Source of the DNA: Suilimivivens sp964393865 | GTDB taxonomy: Bacteria > Bacillota > Clostridia > Lachnospirales > Lachnospiraceae | Direction: 5' to 3' | Length of the DNA: 14,988 nucleotides | Assembly (NCBI GenBank): GCA_964393865.1 | Contig: CAYMUW010000053.1 | Span: forward strand, 1-14,988 | Part shown: piece by piece, positions 6,296-13,450 of the stretch | How positions within the stretch are numbered: position 1 is the stretch's first letter | Layout of the letters: each line of letters begins with the position of its first letter | The notes under the pieces: model-generated | Told to the model about the DNA's origin: nothing | What the model saw: only the letters and a program-made list of their open reading frames with translations | Databases searched by the model: none | Translations under genes and position numbers: made by a program

Positions 6296-7993
6296 ATGAA
6301 GAAAAAGATACTGCCTATTGTGATAGCCATCGTCCTTATTATAGTGATTGCGGCAGCCAGCTTTGGCGCTCAAATTCTGGAGAGGTATTCCTATACGAAG
6401 GAACGTGCGGATCTGAATGCATATTTTGATATAGCAGGAGAGATGGATGTTGCTATTGTATTGCAGGATGAAATAATAGAGGAACGTGCAAAGCTTCTTG
6501 ACGGAGTTTATTATTTGGATTTATATACGGTTCATAAATATTTGAATTCCCGCTTTTATGAGGATAAGGGGGAAGGACTGCTGCTTTATACAGTGCCTGA
6601 CGACATCATCAGATGCGAAATCGGAAGCAGTCAGGTGACGGACAAAGAGGGAACCCAAAGTCTGGGATATGTTCCTGCCAGATATGACGGGGATACCTTG
6701 TATGTGGCAGTGGATTATGTGAAGCAGTACACCAATTTTTCCTATGAGGGTTTCCAGGAACCCAACAGGCTGCAAATCTATACTCAGTGGAATGAGCGTC
6801 AGGTGGCAGAGATTAAGAAGGATACAGCCGTCAGACTGTTAGGAGGAGTTAAAAGCGAGATTCTTGAGGATGTAAGCGCCGGGGATAAGGTAGTTGTATT
6901 GGAGCAGATGGAGACCTGGAGTAAGGTGAAAACTGCGGATTCTGTTATCGGTTATGTGGAAAACAAACGCCTGCAGAATGTCAGAGTGGAGCTTCCCATA
7001 CCGGTGACCGATTATCAGGAGCCGGAATATACCAGCCAGACCAGAAATTATAAGATTAATCTGGGATGGCATGTGGTGTCAGGGGAAGCGGGTAACGATA
7101 CGCTGATGTCTGTTGTGGAAAATACCAAAGGCTTGAATGTGATCTCGCCCACATGGTTCATGCTTTCAGACAATGAGGGAAGCTTTACCAGCTTTGCAAG
7201 CCAGAGCTATGTAGACAAGGTTCATGATATGGGAATGGAAGTCTGGGTGCTGGTGGAAAATATTACCTACAAGGACGAAATTGATATGTATGAAATTCTT
7301 TCCTCCACGACCACGCGGGCTAATTTGATCGAGGGGCTGGTAAGCACTGCACTGTCTTATGGTGTGGATGGTATTAATATAGACTTTGAGCAGATCAGTT
7401 CGGATTGCGGAGAGCATTTTACCCAGTTTATCAGAGAGCTTTCCATTCCCTGCAGGGAGAACGGACTGGTACTGTCTATAGATAATTATGTGCCCATGGG
7501 CGGAACGGATCATTACAATAGAACCGAGCAGGGAATTGTTGCAGACTATGTTATTATCATGGGCTATGACGAACATTATGCAGGAAGTCAGGAAGCGGGA
7601 AGCGTAGCCTCTATTGATTTCGTAGAGAAGGGGATTGTGAAGACGCTGGAACAGGTGCCTGCCGAGAAGGTAATCAATGCGGTTCCTTTCTATACCAGAA
7701 TCTGGGAAACTCAGGATGGCTCCATCGGAAGCCAGGCAGTGGGAATGGAGATGGCGGAGGAGTTTATCAGGAACCACAATATTACAGCAGAGTGGGATGA
7801 GGAAACCTGTCAGAACTACGGGGAATATAACGACGGTACAAGCCTTTTTCAGGTATGGCTGGAGGATGAAGCTTCTATAGAAGTGAAGCTGAATATTATG
7901 GATAAGTACCAGCTTGCAGGAGTGGCCTTTTGGCGGCTGGGATTTGAAAAGCCCTTAGTTTGGGACAAGATTGAAGAGTATATGAACAGGTGA
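6296..7993 (+). CDS. Membrane-anchored GH18 family hydrolase with stalk and SH3-like domains
   Basis: A 565-residue protein. Residues 5-28 form an N-terminal membrane anchor, leaving the rest outside the cell. Residues about 45-165 resemble the copper-amine-oxidase-N-like stalk domain common in Firmicutes surface proteins, about 170-228 a bacterial SH3 domain, and about 250-562 a GH18 barrel. The GH18 motif is intact: DGINIDFE at 358-365 with Glu365 as the expected proton donor; MGYDEH at 422-427 and AFWRLGFE at 544-551 fit later strands. Such enzymes (SleL/YaaH/YdhD group) cleave beta-1,4 links next to N-acetylglucosamine in peptidoglycan or spore cortex. The ATG at 6296 has GGAGG eight bases upstream; the frame runs open to 6179 without support. 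It ends in the terminator at 8068-8122. Exact substrate is inferred. Confidence 0.88.
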   Translation: MKKKILPIVIAIVLIIVIAAASFGAQILERYSYTKERADLNAYFDIAGEMDVAIVLQDEIIEERAKLLDGVYYLDLYTVHKYLNSRFYEDKGEGLLLYTVPDDIIRCEIGSSQVTDKEGTQSLGYVPARYDGDTLYVAVDYVKQYTNFSYEGFQEPNRLQIYTQWNERQVAEIKKDTAVRLLGGVKSEILEDVSAGDKVVVLEQMETWSKVKTADSVIGYVENKRLQNVRVELPIPVTDYQEPEYTSQTRNYKINLGWHVVSGEAGNDTLMSVVENTKGLNVISPTWFMLSDNEGSFTSFASQSYVDKVHDMGMEVWVLVENITYKDEIDMYEILSSTTTRANLIEGLVSTALSYGVDGINIDFEQISSDCGEHFTQFIRELSIPCRENGLVLSIDNYVPMGGTDHYNRTEQGIVADYVIIMGYDEHYAGSQEAGSVASIDFVEKGIVKTLEQVPAEKVINAVPFYTRIWETQDGSIGSQAVGMEMAEEFIRNHNITAEWDEETCQNYGEYNDGTSLFQVWLEDEASIEVKLNIMDKYQLAGVAFWRLGFEKPLVWDKIEEYMNR

Positions 7994-8067
7994 CAGCAAA
8001 CGAGGCAGAGAGATATGGAGTAAGGAAAGGTGTAGAGCATTAAGAGATTGTGAATAGATTGTACAGA

Positions 8068-8122
8068 GGCTGCAGGAACCCATAGTCTGGAAAAGAATAT
8101 GGTCATTCCGGCAGTCTTTTTT
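8068..8122 (+). terminator. Terminator after the GH18 gene
   Basis: A long stem: GGCTGCAGGAA (8068-8078) pairs with TTCCGGCAGTC (8106-8116) with one mismatch and one G-U, with an inner CCATA/TATGG helix, followed by six Ts at 8117-8122. It lies 75 bases after the stop codon and 36 bases before the next gene. Confidence 0.8.
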
Positions 8123-8163
8123 CATATATATTAGGTAAAGCCCATGTTGTAGAAGGAATGAAA

Positions 8164-8880
8164 GTGACAGATAAATATAATCGTATTTTGCAGGTAATCA
8201 TGGCAGGGATTTTGTTGGTATCCATGTTTTTCGTGGCAAGAGAGGGAGCTGTCTATGTAAGCTCCATGCAGGCAAATAGCAGGGAAAGGCTTTGCGTGGT
8301 GATCGATGCGGGGCATGGCGGCGCCGATCCCGGAAAGGTAGGGATTAATGATCAGCTGGAGAAGGACATCAATTTAAAAATTGCAAAATATTTAAAGCAG
8401 TTTCTTCAAGCCGAGGGGATAGAGGTGATTATGACCCGGGAAGGGGATGGCGGTTTATATGATGAGAATGCCTCCAATAAAAAGGTTCAGGATATGAAAA
8501 AACGTTTGGAAATCATTGAAGCCTCCAACGCAGTGCTTGTGGTATGCATTCATCAAAACAGTTATCATGAGGAATATGTAAAGGGTGCGCAGGTATTTTA
8601 TTATGCTACCAGTGACAAGAGTAAACGTTTAGCCGAGATGCTGCAGGAGCAGCTAAAGGAATTGGAGCCTGATAACAAGCGTGAAGCTAAGGGGAATGAC
8701 AGCTATTTTTTGTTGAAAAAGACTACGAAGCCTATTGTGATTGTTGAGTGCGGTTTTTTATCCAACAGGGAGGAGGCGGAGAAACTGTCCAGTGAGCTTT
8801 ATCAGGAGAGAATTGCATGGAACATACATATGGGAATTATGAAGTATCTTAATACCATGGGAAAAGAGGATTATTTTTAA
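8164..8880 (+). CDS. N-acetylmuramoyl-L-alanine amidase, CwlD-like (Amidase_3)
   Basis: A 238-residue zinc amidase that cuts the bond between N-acetylmuramic acid and L-alanine in peptidoglycan. A membrane anchor (about 8-26) is followed by the Amidase_3 domain (about 43 to the end). Zinc ligands and catalytic residues are in place: VIDAGHGG with His51, Glu66 in the DQLEKD segment, IHQNS with His130, and IVECGFLSN with Glu195. Size and anchor resemble CwlD, which makes muramic-delta-lactam in spore cortex, but vegetative amidases share this form. The start is uncertain: AGAAGG at 8151-8156 sits seven bases before the GTG at 8164 but only one base before an in-frame ATG at 8158, so I prefer the GTG. 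Between the GH18 terminator and the LCP promoter. Confidence 0.9.
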   Translation: MTDKYNRILQVIMAGILLVSMFFVAREGAVYVSSMQANSRERLCVVIDAGHGGADPGKVGINDQLEKDINLKIAKYLKQFLQAEGIEVIMTREGDGGLYDENASNKKVQDMKKRLEIIEASNAVLVVCIHQNSYHEEYVKGAQVFYYATSDKSKRLAEMLQEQLKELEPDNKREAKGNDSYFLLKKTTKPIVIVECGFLSNREEAEKLSSELYQERIAWNIHMGIMKYLNTMGKEDYF

Positions 8881-8883
8881 TCA

Positions 8884-8897
8884 GTTTCTTAAGAAAC
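8884..8897. promoter_or_regulatory. 14-bp perfect palindrome upstream of the LCP promoter
   Basis: GTTTCTTAAGAAAC reads the same on both strands. It lies four bases after the amidase stop and 21 bases before the -35 of the next promoter, where an activator or repressor could bind. No T-run follows, so it is not a good terminator. Confidence 0.35.
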
Positions 8898-8918
8898 GAT
8901 GAAACATTTGGCAGAAAG

Positions 8919-8947
8919 TTGCACAAAGGAAAGTTTGATGATACAAT
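8919..8947 (+). promoter_or_regulatory. Promoter of the LCP-family gene
   Basis: TTGCAC (8919-8924), 17 bases, TACAAT (8942-8947). The start would be about 45 bases before the ATG at 8998, with GGAG at 8982-8985. Confidence 0.55.
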
Positions 8948-8997
8948 CCAGACATCCTGTCAATCCTTATATTTAGGGAATGGAGTGCAATGTGTAA

Positions 8998-9954
8998 ATG
9001 AAAAAGCAAAAAAGAAGAAAATCAGGTTTAAAAAAGCTTTTGCTGTTTGCGGTGGTTTTCCTGATGGTTGTGCTGGGCGGGTGGTATCTGCTTTTGGGCA
9101 GGCTGTACGGGAAAATGACCTATCAGGAGGCTGAGGGCTTTACGCAGGAGCCGTGGAAGGAAGGGGATGTGACCAACATTCTGCTGATCGGAAGCGACTC
9201 CAGAGAAAATGTGGAGGGCAGCAGGTCTGATGCCATGATCCTTCTGACTATCAGCAATAAGACAAAAGCAATTTATATGACGTCCCTGCTCAGGGATATT
9301 TATGTGGAAATACCGGGGCATGACGGCAACCGGTTGAATGCGGCTTACGCATACGGCGGACCGGAGCTTTTGATGGAAACCATCAATCAAAATTTCGATA
9401 TCTCCGTAAGCCGTTACGTGCTTGTGAATTTTGAGGCCTTTGCCAATCTGGTAGATGCGGTGGGCGGCGTGGAGCTTTCCCTGACAAGCGGGGAACTGGA
9501 ATATGTCAATGCTTATCTGGTGGAATATAATATGATTACAAACCGTCCGGAAGGGACGGATTATATGGATATTTCCCGGGAGGGACAAGTTCATTTAAAC
9601 GGGGCGCAGGCGCTGGCTTACAGCAGAAACCGGTATATCGGAACGGATTTCGGAAGAACGGAGCGGCAGAGAAAGGTGCTTTCGGAGGTGCTGAAAAAGG
9701 CGCCTGCCGCGCTGCTTTCTAATCCTTCCGGGCTTTTGAATGGACTTCTTCCTAATCTGACAACCAATTTAACGTTGCAGGAGTGCTTTGCCTTAAGCCT
9801 TCAGGGCGGCAGATTTTTAACATGGGAAATAAAACAGGGCAGTGTTCCTGTGGAGGGGAGCTATCAGTCCGCAGAGATTCGGGGAATGAGTGTTCTTCAA
9901 ATTGATTTTGACCGGAATAAGGAATACCTTCACAGTATGATGTATGGTGATTGA
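8998..9954 (+). CDS. LytR-CpsA-Psr (LCP) family protein
   Basis: A 318-residue membrane protein with a basic cytoplasmic start (MKKQKRRKSGLKK), one transmembrane segment (about 14-34) and an extracellular LCP domain (about 57-235). LCP enzymes move undecaprenyl-phosphate-linked glycopolymers (teichoic acids, capsule) onto peptidoglycan. Residues of the pyrophosphate-binding site are visible: GSDSR with Asp67 and Arg69, SRSD with Arg76 and Asp78, LLRD with Arg99 and Asp100, AYSRNRY with Arg210 and Arg212, and TDFGRTERQR (216-225). Length is ordinary for the family. ATG at 8998 with GGAG 12 bases upstream. It has its own promoter and follows the amidase gene, in keeping with an envelope cluster. 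Which polymer it attaches cannot be told. Confidence 0.9.
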   Translation: MKKQKRRKSGLKKLLLFAVVFLMVVLGGWYLLLGRLYGKMTYQEAEGFTQEPWKEGDVTNILLIGSDSRENVEGSRSDAMILLTISNKTKAIYMTSLLRDIYVEIPGHDGNRLNAAYAYGGPELLMETINQNFDISVSRYVLVNFEAFANLVDAVGGVELSLTSGELEYVNAYLVEYNMITNRPEGTDYMDISREGQVHLNGAQALAYSRNRYIGTDFGRTERQRKVLSEVLKKAPAALLSNPSGLLNGLLPNLTTNLTLQECFALSLQGGRFLTWEIKQGSVPVEGSYQSAEIRGMSVLQIDFDRNKEYLHSMMYGD

Positions 9955-9955
9955 T

Positions 9956-9984
9956 TTGTGTAGTCAAAATAAGGGAAATATGAT
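9956..9984 (+). promoter_or_regulatory. Likely promoter of the tsaC/sua5-rpiB pair
   Basis: TTGTGT (9956-9961), 17 bases, TATGAT (9979-9984). It begins one base after the LCP stop codon. The predicted start falls at the foot of the hairpin 9990-10020. Confidence 0.45.
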
Positions 9985-9989
9985 AAAGT

Positions 9990-10020
9990 AAGGAGGAAAG
10001 TTTCGCAGGAAACTGTCCTT
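9990..10020 (+). promoter_or_regulatory. Hairpin at the very 5' end of the tsaC/sua5 transcript
   Basis: AGTTTC (9999-10004) pairs with GAAACT (10009-10014) around a GCAG tetraloop; AAGGA (9990-9994) pairs with TCCTT (10016-10020) outside a small internal loop. The left arm contains a GGAGG that is too far from the ATG to serve it; the used site is GGGAG at 10022-10026. It may stabilise the messenger or serve in regulation. Confidence 0.4.
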
Positions 10021-10035
10021 TGGGAGCTTTAACAA

Positions 10036-11085
10036 ATGGATACGAGAATTATTCAAATAGAGGAAGATAATATAGATCAGGCACTGATAGAGGAGGCCGG
10101 AGCGGTAATCCGTGCCGGAGGACTGGTGGCATTTCCCACGGAAACGGTGTATGGCTTGGGAGGAGATGCTTTTAATGCGGAATCTTCGGGAAGGATTTAT
10201 GCGGCTAAAGGGCGGCCCTCGGATAATCCCTTAATTGTTCATATTGCGGAAACAGAGGATTTAAAGAGGGTTGCGGAGCAGGTGCCGGAGGCGGCCTTAA
10301 AGCTGGCCGGGAAGTTCTGGCCGGGGCCCCTTACCATGATTTTCAAAAAGAGGTCGGCGGTGCCCTATGCTACCACAGGCGGTCTTGATACGGTGGCGGT
10401 GAGAATGCCTTCCAACAAGATTGCAAGAGCGTTAATTAAAGCATCGGACAGGTATTTGGCGGCCCCAAGCGCCAATCTTTCCGGCAGGCCAAGTCCTACG
10501 CAGGCTAAGCATGTGATAGGGGATCTAAACGGCAGAGTGGATATGATTATTGACGGCGGAGAATCAAATATCGGTTTGGAATCCACAATTATTGATTTTA
10601 CCGATGAAGTGCCTACGATTTTAAGGCCGGGCTATATCACGGAGGAAATGCTGAAGGAAGTTCTTCACAGTGTGGATACGGATCGGACGATTATAGAGGG
10701 CAATTCCCGGCAGGCGCCCAAGGCTCCCGGAATGAAGTACAGGCATTATGCACCGAAGGGCAGTCTTGCAATTGTGGAGGGTGAGGTGCAGCAGGTTATT
10801 ACCTATATTAACAGGCATTTGGAGGAGCAGAGCAGGCAGGGAAAGAAAACCGGTGTGATTGCAACGGATGAAACCGCAGCAGGGTATCATGCCGATTTGG
10901 TAAAGAGCGTGGGAAGCCGAAGTGACGAGGAAAGTATTGCCAGACATTTGTTTGGCATTTTGCGGGATTTTGATCAGGAGAATGTCCAGGTGATCTATGC
11001 GGAGTCCTTTGACAGTAAAGGCGTGGGCTGCGCCATTATGAACAGACTTTTGAAGGCGGCAGGACATCAGGTGATCAGATTATAG
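10036..11085 (+). CDS. L-threonylcarbamoyladenylate synthase (TsaC/Sua5, long form)
   Basis: A 349-residue enzyme that makes threonylcarbamoyl-AMP from threonine, bicarbonate and ATP, the first step of t6A37 formation in ANN-decoding tRNAs. Residues about 14-200 are the YrdC/TsaC domain: AFPTETVYGLGGDA (32-45), KGRPSDNPLIVHI (58-70), FWPGPLT (94-100), VAVRMPSN (120-127) and APSANLSGRPSPT (143-155). The linker (227-240) carries APGMKYRHYAP, and the last about 105 residues form the Sua5 C-terminal domain, so this is the long Sua5/YwlC form and not the short TsaC. ATG at 10036 with GGGAG upstream at ten-base spacing. Its stop is 14 bases before rpiB, so the two share a transcript. Confidence 0.94.
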   Translation: MDTRIIQIEEDNIDQALIEEAGAVIRAGGLVAFPTETVYGLGGDAFNAESSGRIYAAKGRPSDNPLIVHIAETEDLKRVAEQVPEAALKLAGKFWPGPLTMIFKKRSAVPYATTGGLDTVAVRMPSNKIARALIKASDRYLAAPSANLSGRPSPTQAKHVIGDLNGRVDMIIDGGESNIGLESTIIDFTDEVPTILRPGYITEEMLKEVLHSVDTDRTIIEGNSRQAPKAPGMKYRHYAPKGSLAIVEGEVQQVITYINRHLEEQSRQGKKTGVIATDETAAGYHADLVKSVGSRSDEESIARHLFGILRDFDQENVQVIYAESFDSKGVGCAIMNRLLKAAGHQVIRL

Positions 11086-11099
11086 AGGAGGAATGAGAT

Positions 11100-11528
11100 A
11101 TGATAGCATTGGGAAGCGATCACGGCGGGTATGATTTGAAGTGTCAGGTTATGGAGCATTTAAAGGAAAGAGGCATGGAGTATAAGGATTTCGGATGCTT
11201 CGACAAAAGCTCCTGCGACTATCCGGATTTCGGAAAGGCTGCGGCCAGAGCGGTAGCATCCGGTGAGTGCGACAAAGGCATTGTAGTGTGTACTACGGGA
11301 ATTGGAATATCTATAGCGGCAAACAAGGTGCCGGGCGTGCGCTGCGCATTGTGTACAGATGCGTATCTTGCCAAAATGACAAGGCTTCACAACGATGCCA
11401 ATATGCTGGCGCTTGGAGGCGGCTTTACCGGAAAAAATCTGGCCATTGAAATTGTGGATACCTTTTTAGATACGGAATTTTCCGAAGGCGAGAATCACAA
11501 GCGCAGAATTGGTAAGCTGGAAGAATAA
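11100..11528 (+). CDS. rpiB: Ribose 5-phosphate isomerase B
   Basis: A 142-residue RpiB/LacAB-fold isomerase that interconverts ribose 5-phosphate and ribulose 5-phosphate in the pentose phosphate pathway. Visible features: GSDHGGYDLK near the N-terminus (5-14), the catalytic cysteine Cys64 in VCTTGIGISIAANK, and the RLHNDAN segment with His97 that acts in ring opening. CTTGIG replaces the better known CGTGIG, a variant I associate with Clostridia. The C-terminal ENHKRRI helix is normal. ATG at 11100 is preceded by AGAGGAGG with eight-base spacing. Cotranscribed with the Sua5 gene; the link to tRNA modification looks like positional housekeeping. A sugar-phosphate isomerase of the LacAB branch is the alternative, less likely with this length and motif. 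Confidence 0.93.
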   Translation: MIALGSDHGGYDLKCQVMEHLKERGMEYKDFGCFDKSSCDYPDFGKAAARAVASGECDKGIVVCTTGIGISIAANKVPGVRCALCTDAYLAKMTRLHNDANMLALGGGFTGKNLAIEIVDTFLDTEFSEGENHKRRIGKLEE

Positions 11529-11583
11529 CGAGGGGGAAGCTTTGAGAAGGCTCCCAAAGAATGAGTAAAGGCAGGTGAGACAG

Positions 11584-12756
11584 ATGAAGGGAGTACAGAA
11601 AAAGAGCATTGCGGCTGTGATGGCGGCAGTTCTTTTGCTGTGTGCGTATCCTGTCACTGTCCATGCCGATAATGACAGAATTAATGAGCTGGAGGAGGAA
11701 ATCAGACAGAAGCAGGAAGAGAAGGAACAGACCGAAGGAAAGATTGGCGAAAGCAAAGAAGAGATTGAAAACCTCCAGGAGACTACGGAGGGACTGAAAG
11801 GGCAGCTGAATAATCTGAATGCGGATCTTACCGAGGTAAGTAATAATCTGGCGGATCTGGAGGAGAAGATTTCCGCCAAAAACGATGAGATCGAGCAGAC
11901 CCAGAAGGAACTGGAAGAAGCGAAAGAGGTGGAGCAGGATCAGTATGCGGCCATGAAAAAGCGGATACAGTTCATGTATGAAAAGCAGGATTATGTTCTG
12001 ATGGAGATGCTTTTCGGAGCCGATAACTTCACTGAGTTTTTAAACAGAAACGATTATATTGAGCAGCTGTCTCAGTACGACAGAGAGCAGTTTGAGGAGT
12101 TTAAGGCTACCAGAGAAGAAATTGAAGAAAAGGAAGCGCAGCTGCAGGCGGAAAAAAAGGAGCTGGACAAGCTGAAGGTGGAGGTAGAAGCGGAGCAAAG
12201 CCGGGTGGCAGGTCTTGTAAGCCAGACATCGGGCAAAATTTCCAGTTATCAGAATGAGATCTCCAGTACGGAAGCAGAAATGCTTGAGTATGAAAAGCAG
12301 CTTCAGGAGCAGAAAAACAGTATTCAGCAGCTGCAGCAGGAACTGGCGGAGGAAAGACGGCTTTCCCAGCTTGCCGCACAGTCGGCATGGCGGGATATTT
12401 CAGGAATTTCCTTTGCGGACGGAGACAGATATCTTTTGGCTAATCTGATTTACTGTGAAGCGGGCAATCAGCCTTATGAAGGTCAGGTTGCAGTGGGAGC
12501 GGTGGTTATAAACCGGGTTAGAAGTGCGGTGTTTCCGGATACGGTGGTTGGCGTAATCTATCAGAACAAGCAGTTTTCACCGGTGGCAAGCGGAAGACTT
12601 GCACTGGCGCTTGCGGAGGATCATGCAACACAGGCGTGTTACAGGGCAGCGGACGAGGCAATGTCGGGTGCCACCACAGTGGGAGATTGTCTGTTTTTCA
12701 GGACGCCTATAGAGGGCCTTACCGGAATTCAGATAGGCGGACATATTTTTTATTAG
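11584..12756 (+). CDS. Secreted cell wall hydrolase: PcsB/CwlO-like coiled coil plus SleB-type catalytic domain
   Basis: A 390-residue exported protein. A signal peptide (1-28, cleavage after TVHA) is followed by two long charged coiled-coil runs (about 30-125 and 165-265) that enclose a segment (about 120-165) with MYEKQDYVLMEMLFGADNFT and EFLNRNDYIEQL. This is the turn region typical of PcsB/CwlO/EnvC-type hydrolases, which are kept inactive by their coiled coil. The C-terminal domain (about 277-390) is of the SleB/cell wall hydrolase type, with Glu292 in YCEAGNQPYEGQVAVGAVVINRV-type sequence as the expected catalytic acid. ATG at 11584 with AGGTGA five bases before it is preferred to an in-frame GTG at 11575. 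It lies 55 bases after rpiB with no promoter seen, so readthrough is likely. Lytic transglycosylase activity is inferred from SleB. Confidence 0.87.
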   Translation: MKGVQKKSIAAVMAAVLLLCAYPVTVHADNDRINELEEEIRQKQEEKEQTEGKIGESKEEIENLQETTEGLKGQLNNLNADLTEVSNNLADLEEKISAKNDEIEQTQKELEEAKEVEQDQYAAMKKRIQFMYEKQDYVLMEMLFGADNFTEFLNRNDYIEQLSQYDREQFEEFKATREEIEEKEAQLQAEKKELDKLKVEVEAEQSRVAGLVSQTSGKISSYQNEISSTEAEMLEYEKQLQEQKNSIQQLQQELAEERRLSQLAAQSAWRDISGISFADGDRYLLANLIYCEAGNQPYEGQVAVGAVVINRVRSAVFPDTVVGVIYQNKQFSPVASGRLALALAEDHATQACYRAADEAMSGATTVGDCLFFRTPIEGLTGIQIGGHIFY

Positions 12757-12774
12757 AAAGATTTTCTGGAATAA

Positions 12775-13242
12775 TTATTCAATGTAGGTTTTCAGGGTAT
12801 CAAACTGACCGGAATAAATGATCTTAAGGAGCTTGTCCAGCCGCATGAGGGCGGATTTTAACGTGTCCAGAGAGATGGAGCGCGACTCCAGTGCGGTGAC
12901 AAGCTCGTCTAAATCCACTACCTTAACGAAGCCGTCAGGGTAGATGATTACATCGGCAAGCAAGTCTGTTACGATCAGAGAATTGTCTATGGAATGGTAA
13001 TTAAAATCCACAATATCACAGTACCAGTAAAGAAGGCTGTCATCCTCACGGCAGAATTTACTTACTTTAAAACCGTCCTTAAGAAAATAGCAGGACATAC
13101 CGTGGTGAAGGTCCTTTTTGGGATGAAGAGCATTCCAAGAGGTGATGATTCGGTTTTCATCACATGTCAGGATAATGTCATCCTTCAGTAAAACACACTC
13201 ATCGGGGATGATCCGTCTGCGGTATAAAATAGGATTTGTCAT
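12775..13242 (-). CDS. DUF402 family protein
   Basis: A 155-residue cytosolic protein of the DUF402/FomD-like fold. The core is plain: LYWYCDIVDF (71-80), then NSLIVTDLLADVIIYPDG (87-104) and VVDLDEL (108-114), giving the tyrosine/tryptophan and clustered aspartates that bind a metal in characterised relatives. Some relatives hydrolyse nucleoside di- and triphosphates or the cytidylylated fosfomycin intermediate; no activity can be assigned here. The ATG at 13242 follows AAGGAG with five-base spacing, and the promoter is at 13272-13300. It converges on the SleB-like gene with only 18 bases between stops; a tiny AGAAA/TTTCT repeat there is too weak to call a terminator. Confidence 0.85.
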   Translation of the reverse strand: MTNPILYRRRIIPDECVLLKDDIILTCDENRIITSWNALHPKKDLHHGMSCYFLKDGFKVSKFCREDDSLLYWYCDIVDFNYHSIDNSLIVTDLLADVIIYPDGFVKVVDLDELVTALESRSISLDTLKSALMRLDKLLKIIYSGQFDTLKTYIE

Positions 13243-13271
13243 ATGCGCTCCTTAAAGGTTGTTTTATGAAA

Positions 13272-13300
13272 ATATTACTCTCTAATCGTGGGAAAGTCAA
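13272..13300 (-). promoter_or_regulatory. Promoter of the DUF402 gene
   Basis: Minus-strand TTGACT (13295-13300) and TAATAT (13272-13277) with a 17-base spacer, the same hexamers and spacing as in front of mecA. The predicted leader is about 25 bases. Confidence 0.6.
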
Positions 13301-13381
13301 CGGATAAAGATAAAATTACCTTCTGCCGGAGATGGATTTGCAAGCATAAGATAAATAAGGCGGCGGTGCGAAAAACTTCAT

Positions 13382-13409
13382 ACTTTTCCTAGACAGAAAT
13401 GGGAAAAGT
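13382..13409. promoter_or_regulatory. Inverted repeat overlapping the atp operon promoter
   Basis: ACTTTTCC (13382-13389) and GGAAAAGT (13402-13409) are perfect complements 12 bases apart. They bracket the -35 box and enter the spacer of the promoter at 13390-13418, the layout of a repressor operator. It could also form an RNA hairpin, but it lies upstream of the predicted transcription start. Confidence 0.4.
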
Positions 13410-13418
13410 GGGTATAAT
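13390..13418 (+). promoter_or_regulatory. Promoter of the ATP synthase operon
   Basis: TAGACA (13390-13395), exactly 17 bases, then TATAAT (13413-13418). The start would be about 26 bases before the GTG of atpZ. The rest of 13301-13381 shows no gene. Confidence 0.65.
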
Positions 13419-13450
13419 CAAATAATGAATATTATGAAGGGGAGAGGCAT

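Noticed and set aside
7166..7777. 203-codon minus-strand frame inside the GH18 gene
   Set aside because: Antisense shadow of a well-supported coding sequence, with no ribosome site and low-complexity His/Ile/Arg-rich composition.
9028..9594. 188-codon minus-strand frame inside the LCP gene
   Set aside because: Shadow of a gene with intact LCP motifs; its composition is not protein-like.
11528..11583. Possible terminator between rpiB and the SleB-like gene
   Set aside because: The GGGA/TCCC pairing near 11532-11554 is short, interrupted and has no T-run.
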